A stretch of 19,843 bases of DNA from CBDHHC01 sp050633205. GTDB taxonomy: Bacteria; Pseudomonadota; Alphaproteobacteria; Rhizobiales; CBDHHC01. The notes under the pieces were generated by a model. That model searched no databases. It saw nothing but the letters and a program-made list of their open reading frames with translations, and was not told the DNA's origin. Numbering within the stretch: the stretch's first letter is position 1; every line of letters begins with the position of its first letter. Positions 14,902 through 19,843 of the stretch are shown piece by piece. The stretch spans positions 1-19,843 of the forward strand of contig JBOEGA010000172.1 of the NCBI GenBank assembly GCA_050633205.1, given 5' to 3'. Both the position numbers and the translations under genes were made by a program.

Positions 14902-16422
14902 TTATTCTTCTGTATCAAGTGAAACACCCAGCATTGCTCTGCGTTTCAACCAAGGGCTTGGACGATATCGGGGATCGCCATAAAAATCGTATAGGTTCTC
15001 AAGGATTGTCAGGATTATTTTTGGACCGATGTTATCTCCAAATTCAAGAGGGCCAAATGGATACCCAAGTCCCATCTTGACTGCACGGTTTACATCAGCC
15101 GGGCTTGCAATTCGCTGCTGGGCAATATCAGATCCGATATTTACAATATGCGCAACAATCCGCTGAGCAATAAAGCCGGGACTGTCATTGATCATGGTCA
15201 CCTTCCTACCGGCACTTGAAAATGCAAATTGTGCGGATTGCTTAACTGCATCAGTGGTTACAGGAGATGACATCAGGCATACACGGCTTTCAAAGCTGAA
15301 TATACTGTCAATGCCAATACAGCGCTCTGCAGGATAATTGCCCTCGACAGCGGTTGTGGTTACGTCCTTACCGATTGGGGTCAGCAGAATTATCGAACTA
15401 TCTGAAGGACTATCAGCAGTGTCAATGCTCCACCCTGCATCATTGAGAAGGGCTTCAATTTTATCTTTTGCATGAGTAACTGCACCCAACCAGATGGCTG
15501 TTTTCTCACCTGTAGTTACCGGAATTTCCTCATCCCATAGAGGCCTGTTGCCTTCATACCTATAAAAACCCTGCCTGGTTTTGCGCCCCTTTAGCTCTGC
15601 CATAACATATTGCTTTGTTATATAGCTCGGACGATAACGGGGTTCCTGATAGAACTGCCCGTAAATAGACTCCATTACTGCATGGGATATATCTATTCCA
15701 ACAAGATCAAGCAGCCCGAACGGACCGATCTTGAAATGAGCAAGATCTCCAAGTGTTCTGTCAACATCTACTGTCTCAGCTATACCTTCGCCAAGTATGC
15801 GCAAGGCTTCTGTGCCAAATGCACGACCTGCATGGTTTACAATAAAGCCGGGAGCATCTTTAACGACCGGTGCATAATGACCGCAGAACTCGCCCAGTTT
15901 CTGAAGCGTATCAACCACTGACTGTTCCGTACGAATACCACCAATGACTTCAACGATTTTCATTACAGGAACCGGATTAAAGAAATGAAAACCAGCAACC
16001 CGCCCGGGCAGTCTGGTGCCCGCCTGAATTTCCGTAACGGATAATGAAGAGGTGTTTGTTGCCAGAATACAGTCATCACTGACTATATCATCCAGCTGTC
16101 TGAAGAGACTGATTTTTGCTTCAGTTTTTTCTACAATAGCTTCAACAACAACTGTGCACTGTGAAAAATCGTTTATATCATTCGTGGCAACTAGAGAAGC
16201 TTTTGCCATATCAGCTTCACCTGCATCCATACGGCCTTTTTCGACCAGCATATCAAACTTTGATTTTATATCGGCAATAGCCTCTTGTATGGCTTCTTCA
16301 CGGATATCAAAAAGCAGGACCTTGATGCCTTTTGCAGCAGCAATCTGAACTATGCCACGTCCCATAGTGCCAGTGCCCACGACACCCAATATCGTTGTCT
16401 CCTGAAAACTGGATGACACCAT
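14902..16422 (-). CDS. paaH: 3-hydroxyacyl-CoA dehydrogenase, PaaH (PaaC) type
   Basis: Oxidises an (S)-3-hydroxyacyl-CoA, probably 3-hydroxyadipyl-CoA, to the 3-oxo form with NAD, feeding the adjacent thiolase. The 506 residues follow the two-unit PaaH plan. It has an N-terminal Rossmann domain with GVVGTGTMGRGI (GxGxxG at 16-21), EAIVE (94-98), NTSSLSVTEI (123-132), and the catalytic H146 in GFHFFNPVPVMKIVEV. A first C-terminal 3HCDH domain starts at DAPGFIVNHAGRAF (about 192), and a second one at DSPGFIAQRIVAHIVN (about 413). The region between is less conserved. AGAGGAAA precedes the ATG by about nine bases. The gene is divergent from an IclR-type regulator with an operator-like palindrome between them. 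Confidence 0.88.
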   Translation of the reverse strand: MVSSSFQETTILGVVGTGTMGRGIVQIAAAKGIKVLLFDIREEAIQEAIADIKSKFDMLVEKGRMDAGEADMAKASLVATNDINDFSQCTVVVEAIVEKTEAKISLFRQLDDIVSDDCILATNTSSLSVTEIQAGTRLPGRVAGFHFFNPVPVMKIVEVIGGIRTEQSVVDTLQKLGEFCGHYAPVVKDAPGFIVNHAGRAFGTEALRILGEGIAETVDVDRTLGDLAHFKIGPFGLLDLVGIDISHAVMESIYGQFYQEPRYRPSYITKQYVMAELKGRKTRQGFYRYEGNRPLWDEEIPVTTGEKTAIWLGAVTHAKDKIEALLNDAGWSIDTADSPSDSSIILLTPIGKDVTTTAVEGNYPAERCIGIDSIFSFESRVCLMSSPVTTDAVKQSAQFAFSSAGRKVTMINDSPGFIAQRIVAHIVNIGSDIAQQRIASPADVNRAVKMGLGYPFGPLEFGDNIGPKIILTILENLYDFYGDPRYRPSPWLKRRAMLGVSLDTEE

Positions 16423-16590
16423 CTGGTTGTTTCCTCTTTATATCCGTAGCGATTCTTTTTTATTAAGTGAATGCCTTGATTATGGACTTATTAGTCTCAT
16501 AAATTTCTGAAATGAAAAAGGGGTAAAAGAGCTGTAAGAGCCATTTATCCAGGTTTTCTCAATTCAGAATGCAATTGATCGCATACTATA

Positions 16591-16615
16591 TTTCGCATAG
16601 TGGAATTATATTCCA
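16591..16615. promoter_or_regulatory. IclR-type operator over the probable paaH promoter
   Basis: TGGAATTATATTCCA (16601-16615) is a 15-bp palindrome with a three-base centre and follows the IclR-family pattern TGGAAATNATTTCCA. An overlapping, weaker palindrome TTTCGC-ATA-GTGGAA (16591-16605) shares the middle half-site, giving three half-sites in a row. On the minus strand the first palindrome contains TATAAT (16610-16605), a likely -10 box for paaH with no good -35. On the plus strand TTGACT at 16623-16628 may serve iclR. Binding by the adjacent regulator is inferred. Confidence 0.65.
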
Positions 16616-16720
16616 TTAAGGTTTGACTTAAGTATTATCCTGTGAGAATTTGAAATGCAACGGCTTTTTAACGCAGTTAGATTGTGCTTCCTTCCAGGCA
16701 CATAATTAGAGGATAAATTC

Positions 16721-17536
16721 TTGCGAAAGAGAAGCGATTCATCCGACAGCGGCGATTTAGATGCAGCTTCGAGAAAAAATGACCCGCAATTTGTTACTGC
16801 GTTGGCGAGAGGCCTTGATATACTTACAGTATTCCGCCCTGGTGACAGAGAGCTTGGAAATCAGGAAATTGCCGAGCGCACAAAACTACCCAAATCTACT
16901 GTTTCACGTTTGCTCTATACTTTAACCAAACTGGAATTCCTCACCTACAATGCCGAAAATGGCAAATATTCCATCGGCTTTAAAGCATTACAGCTTGGCT
17001 ACACAACACTCGGGATCTGGGGGCTGACTGAATTCATTCACCCCATGATGAAAGAACTCGCTGACAGCACAGGCGTCTCAATAGCACTAGCCATGCCTGA
17101 AGGAACCATGATGCATTATATCCAGGTTGCCAGACCAAATAATGTCATTCATATTCAGATGGATCGGGGTGCACGTCTGCCTATGACAGTCTCAGCTATA
17201 GGCCGGGCTCATATAGTGTCTCTTCCCAGAAAAGAAAAACTGCAGGTTCTCAAACAGATAAGACGGCAGCAAAAAGAAGACTGGCCTCTTGTAAAAGCTG
17301 GCTTATACAAAGCTCACGAGTATTTTTATAAACATGGCTTTGTAACTTCCATTGGCGAGTGGGTGAAAGATGTTAACAGTGTCGCTGTTCCCATCTATGC
17401 TGAGAAAATTGGCGCCCGTCTGGCGCTCAATCTCGGTGGACCCAGCTTTATGTTACCCCCTGAAAAGCTGATGAATGAGTACGGACCCAAGCTTAAAAAG
17501 CTGGCAAAGAATGTTGAGTACAGGTTGTCTGAGTAG
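16721..17536 (+). CDS. IclR-family transcriptional regulator
   Basis: A 271-residue DNA-binding protein that probably controls the divergent paaH-pcaF operon and itself. Residues about 25-80 form the winged helix-turn-helix (ALARGLDILTVFRPGDRELGNQEIAERTKLPKSTVSRLLYTL, then a wing at YSIGFKALQLG). About 95-265 is the IclR effector domain, with TGVSIALAMPEGTMMHYIQV and the GFVTSIGEWVKDVNSVAVPIY core that forms the ligand pocket. The start codon is TTG, chosen because AGAGGA (16708-16713) lies seven bases upstream. The sequence is nearest to the PcaR/PobR-like group in general form; the effector is probably an aromatic-pathway intermediate but cannot be read. Whether it represses or activates is unknown. 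Confidence 0.88.
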   Translation: MRKRSDSSDSGDLDAASRKNDPQFVTALARGLDILTVFRPGDRELGNQEIAERTKLPKSTVSRLLYTLTKLEFLTYNAENGKYSIGFKALQLGYTTLGIWGLTEFIHPMMKELADSTGVSIALAMPEGTMMHYIQVARPNNVIHIQMDRGARLPMTVSAIGRAHIVSLPRKEKLQVLKQIRRQQKEDWPLVKAGLYKAHEYFYKHGFVTSIGEWVKDVNSVAVPIYAEKIGARLALNLGGPSFMLPPEKLMNEYGPKLKKLAKNVEYRLSE

Positions 17537-17542
17537 AGTATA

Positions 17543-17559
17543 GGCCGGATTAACCGGCC
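17543..17559. terminator. Hairpin between convergent iclR and hydrolase genes
   Basis: GGCCGG (17543-17548) and CCGGCC (17554-17559) enclose a five-base loop in the 28-base gap between two converging genes. No T-run follows on either strand, so it is a weak or atypical bidirectional terminator. Confidence 0.5.
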
Positions 17560-17564
17560 CTCTC

Positions 17565-18524
17565 CTATTCCCTTGTCTCTCTTACTTTTTTCAGGAACGC
17601 AATTATTTTGCCGGCAAACATTTCAGGTCTGTCAAATTGCGGAAGATGCCCCATTTCGTCATAGATCTGAATATCAGCATTTGGCAAAACATTCTTTACT
17701 CTTTCGTTTCCGGGAAATGGCGTAACAATATCATACGCACCCCAGACCATTTGTACGGGAATTCCTGTTGCGGTTACCTTGTGATACAGCTCTTGACTAT
17801 CTCCCACCGGTGTATTGAAAACAGTTGATAGCAGTGCCCTTTTAAACCCCTTTCTGTTTAATTCAGGACGGTAAAGAGCCTGAAGTTCTTTGATTACACC
17901 TGCATCTTTTGAATATTTGGGAATTCTCGCCATCAGAATATTGGTTCCGAGAGTGGAAAAGATATAATTCACTACCGGCTTTGGAAGCTGCAATAGAATT
18001 CTGGTTGAAGTAGGCGCTTCCAGCCCAAAACCATCCGGACCTATCCCGATCATGGATATAACTTTTTTTGGATGACGAACGAGATAATCAGATGCCACGA
18101 GCGAGCCAAATGCAAGGTTCACGATATGAAATTTCTTATTTGGAATAAGGCTTGTGGTCAGCTCATCAAGCTGCTTTGAATATAACTCAAGATTATATAC
18201 AAGGTCGGGACGATCAGAATAACCGCGTCCGTAATAATCATATTTCAGAACCCTGTAGCCTGCATTTATGAGCCTTTTATCAAGGTCTTTCCAGACCCAC
18301 ATAGGCAGAGTTGCCCCGGCTGCGAGCACAACAATCTCTCCGTCTTCCGGCCCTTCAATGCTGTAGTGTGTTTCACCCGCAGATAGTTTAATAAGTTTAC
18401 CGGGAGCGCCTTGTCGCAATCCCTTGTCAACTTCAACGCTTTCTGTAGCCATTAGGTGATTGGCAAGCCAGAGCCCGCCACTCACAATTACTACAAGAAC
18501 AATCACATACCTTAATATCTTCAT
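17565..18524 (-). CDS. Membrane-anchored alpha/beta-hydrolase-fold protein lacking the nucleophile serine
   Basis: A 319-residue protein with an N-terminal membrane anchor or uncleaved signal (about 5-22, YVIVLVVIVSGGLWLANHL) and an alpha/beta-hydrolase fold in the periplasm. The fold is clear from KYDYYGRGYSDRP (94-106), the acid site D265 in VWGAYDIVTPFPG and the catalytic histidine H293 in DEMGHLPQFDRPE. The nucleophile elbow, normally GxSxG, reads VNLAFGSLV, with A138 (codon GCA) where serine is expected. The oxyanion HG motif is also changed, to LAAGATLPMWVW. It is therefore probably not an active serine hydrolase unless S141 or another residue substitutes. The reading frame is intact and otherwise well conserved, so a maintained non-catalytic role is as likely as decay. 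It is convergent with iclR and divergent from fic. Confidence 0.85.
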   Translation of the reverse strand: MKILRYVIVLVVIVSGGLWLANHLMATESVEVDKGLRQGAPGKLIKLSAGETHYSIEGPEDGEIVVLAAGATLPMWVWKDLDKRLINAGYRVLKYDYYGRGYSDRPDLVYNLELYSKQLDELTTSLIPNKKFHIVNLAFGSLVASDYLVRHPKKVISMIGIGPDGFGLEAPTSTRILLQLPKPVVNYIFSTLGTNILMARIPKYSKDAGVIKELQALYRPELNRKGFKRALLSTVFNTPVGDSQELYHKVTATGIPVQMVWGAYDIVTPFPGNERVKNVLPNADIQIYDEMGHLPQFDRPEMFAGKIIAFLKKVRETRE

Positions 18525-18643
18525 TTATCAATGCTTTTTATTAATTTCTATTCTGTACCGGTAATGTGTTAACTGAAACACAACCATTCAATAGCTATTA
18601 CTGCTCCAGACGGAAAAGACCATAAATGATGCATAAATAAGTT

Positions 18644-18684
18644 TTTTATAACTCATATCCTGCTATATAATATGAGTTATAAAA
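18644..18684. promoter_or_regulatory. Perfect 15-bp inverted repeat over the fic promoter
   Basis: TTTTATAACTCATAT (18644-18658) and its exact complement (18670-18684) flank an 11-base centre. A perfect -10 TATAAT (18666-18671) lies across the centre and right arm; the -35 position (18643-18648) is only TTTTTA. A protein bound here would block the promoter. The TGGAGG ribosome site at 18685-18690 follows at once. The C-terminal winged helix of the Fic protein is the natural candidate binder. Confidence 0.7.
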
Positions 18685-18700
18685 TGGAGGTTTACTGCTC

Positions 18701-19816
18701 ATGAAATGGAACTGGAAACAACCACACTGGCCAGATTTTCAGTGGGATCGTAGTAAACTGGAGAATATTGAAGCTCAATTTCTTCACACTTCCGGCGTGC
18801 TCGATGGCGCACTTAAGCATTTCGATACACAGGACCGGGAGCAGGTTACTATTGATCTTATGAGTACAGAGGCTTTGAAAACCTCTGAAATTGAAGGAGA
18901 GATACTCAACCGCGATTCAGTACAATCTTCAATACGCCGCAATTTTGGACTGCAGGATAGCAGAACCGGTATTCCTCCTGCTGAAGCAGGTATTGCAGAA
19001 ATGATGGTTGATTTATTTAAAACCTTTAATGAACCACTCAAGCATAGCACTCTGTTTCGCTGGCATGAAATGTTGATGAATGGTCGTCGCGATCTGGATA
19101 AAGTTGGGGTGTACCGTTCACACACAGAGCCAATGCAGATCGTATCAGGCTATAACAACAATCTTACTGTTCACTTTGAAGCACCACCATCCGATACCCT
19201 GCAATCAGAGATGGATCGTTTTATCTCGTGGTTCAACAAAACCGGGCCCAATTCAGAAAATTGCCTCCCCGCCCTGACGCGCGCTGCAATTGCGCATGTT
19301 TTTTTTGTTTCCATCCACCCTTTTGAAGATGGTAATGGGCGAATAGGTCGGGCTATATCAGAAAAATGTCTCTCTCAGACAATTGGGGCACCCACCTTGG
19401 TCGCCCTCTCAATGACAATCCAGAATGCCAGGCAGGATTATTATAAAGCACTGGAGGAAAACAATAAGGGACTGAATATAACAGACTGGCTTATTTATTT
19501 TTCCAGGACCGTGCTTGTGGCACAAAGTTACTCCCAGAACTATGTAGACCTGATTATATTTAAAACAAAGCTTTTTGACCGTCTGCGTGGACAGTTAAAC
19601 GAACGTCAAAGACTATTTCTATCTTCTCTTTTTGACGAGGGTCCGGACTGTATTGCAAGAGAAATTTATGCCGATAAGTATATACGCATTACCTCAGCCA
19701 GTCGTGCAACTGCAACAAGAGATTTGCAGGGGCTGGTTGAGAAAGATGTCCTGATGCGGGCCGGAGAGCGAAAGGCAACTCGTTACTTCCTCAACCTACC
19801 ATTTAAAATGCAGTGA
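18701..19816 (+). CDS. Fic-family AMP-transferase, class II, with N-terminal DUF4172-like and C-terminal winged-helix domains
   Basis: A 371-residue cytoplasmic protein that should transfer AMP from ATP to hydroxyl groups of target proteins. The N-terminus (WNWKQPHWPDFQWD) is of the DUF4172 type. Next comes the inhibitory helix motif TSEIEG (61-66), fitting [S/T]xxxE[G/N]; its position before the Fic core makes this class II, in which the glutamate blocks ATP binding. The catalytic motif HPFEDGNGRIGR (206-217) is complete. The C-terminal part (about 300-367, with a RITSASRATATRDLQGLVEKDVLMRAG recognition region) looks like a winged helix. TGGAGG lies 10 bases before the ATG. No antitoxin gene is adjacent, as expected for a self-inhibited class II enzyme. 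The preceding inverted repeat suggests autoregulation. The target is unknown. Confidence 0.93.
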   Translation: MKWNWKQPHWPDFQWDRSKLENIEAQFLHTSGVLDGALKHFDTQDREQVTIDLMSTEALKTSEIEGEILNRDSVQSSIRRNFGLQDSRTGIPPAEAGIAEMMVDLFKTFNEPLKHSTLFRWHEMLMNGRRDLDKVGVYRSHTEPMQIVSGYNNNLTVHFEAPPSDTLQSEMDRFISWFNKTGPNSENCLPALTRAAIAHVFFVSIHPFEDGNGRIGRAISEKCLSQTIGAPTLVALSMTIQNARQDYYKALEENNKGLNITDWLIYFSRTVLVAQSYSQNYVDLIIFKTKLFDRLRGQLNERQRLFLSSLFDEGPDCIAREIYADKYIRITSASRATATRDLQGLVEKDVLMRAGERKATRYFLNLPFKMQ

Positions 19817-19843
19817 TCTTTATATGTACTAGCCTCGACAAGA

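Noticed and set aside
1..19843. CRISPR arrays, insertion sequences, tRNA or rRNA genes, prophage ends
   Set aside because: No regular repeats, transposase motifs, paired terminal repeats or RNA-gene-like segments were seen on either strand.

Overview
The window looks like chromosomal DNA of a Gram-negative alphaproteobacterium of moderate, somewhat AT-leaning base composition. The main evidence is the block pepA (divergent) - lptF - lptG - lptD - surA - pdxA - rsmA, a conserved proteobacterial arrangement for outer-membrane biogenesis; the LptD and SurA sequences read as alphaproteobacterial. I cannot fix the genus from sequence alone.

Layout. 1-270: the start of pepA (leucyl aminopeptidase) on the minus strand, cut by the window edge. 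271-678: divergent promoter region, with a near-consensus sigma70 promoter for lptF. 679-8496: lptF and lptG (inner-membrane part of the LPS exporter), lptD (outer-membrane LPS translocon), surA (periplasmic chaperone for outer-membrane proteins), pdxA (vitamin B6 synthesis) and rsmA (16S rRNA dimethyltransferase). Two strong hairpins separate lptD from surA. A zinc alcohol dehydrogenase (8493-9554) overlaps rsmA by an ATGA junction and ends at a clear intrinsic terminator.

9654-11696, minus strand: an exported HEAT-repeat protein, an exported trypsin-like serine protease with its own promoter and an intrinsic-terminator-shaped hairpin in its first codons, and a GNAT acetyltransferase. 11940-12218: a stand-alone plant-type [2Fe-2S] ferredoxin resembling the C-terminal domain of PaaE-type reductases. 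12514-13470, minus: an HNH endonuclease-like protein with an extra set of conserved-looking cysteines, probably an accessory gene.

13687-17536: a catabolic cassette. paaH-like 3-hydroxyacyl-CoA dehydrogenase and a pcaF/paaJ-like beta-ketoadipyl-CoA thiolase form a minus-strand operon, divergent from an IclR-family regulator. Between them lies a 15-bp palindrome that fits the IclR-family operator pattern and covers a TATAAT. This suggests regulated use of a dicarboxylyl-CoA intermediate from aromatic or related breakdown.

17565-18524, minus: a membrane-anchored alpha/beta-hydrolase-fold protein that lacks the nucleophile serine. 18701-19816: a class II Fic (AMP-transferase) protein with a C-terminal winged helix, preceded by a perfect 15-bp inverted repeat around its -10 box, which suggests autoregulation. 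The most interesting leads are the Fic operator, the serine-less hydrolase, the hairpin in the protease gene, the HNH/cysteine protein and the IclR operator. I see no complete new multi-gene system, no CRISPR array, no tRNA or rRNA gene and no insertion sequence.
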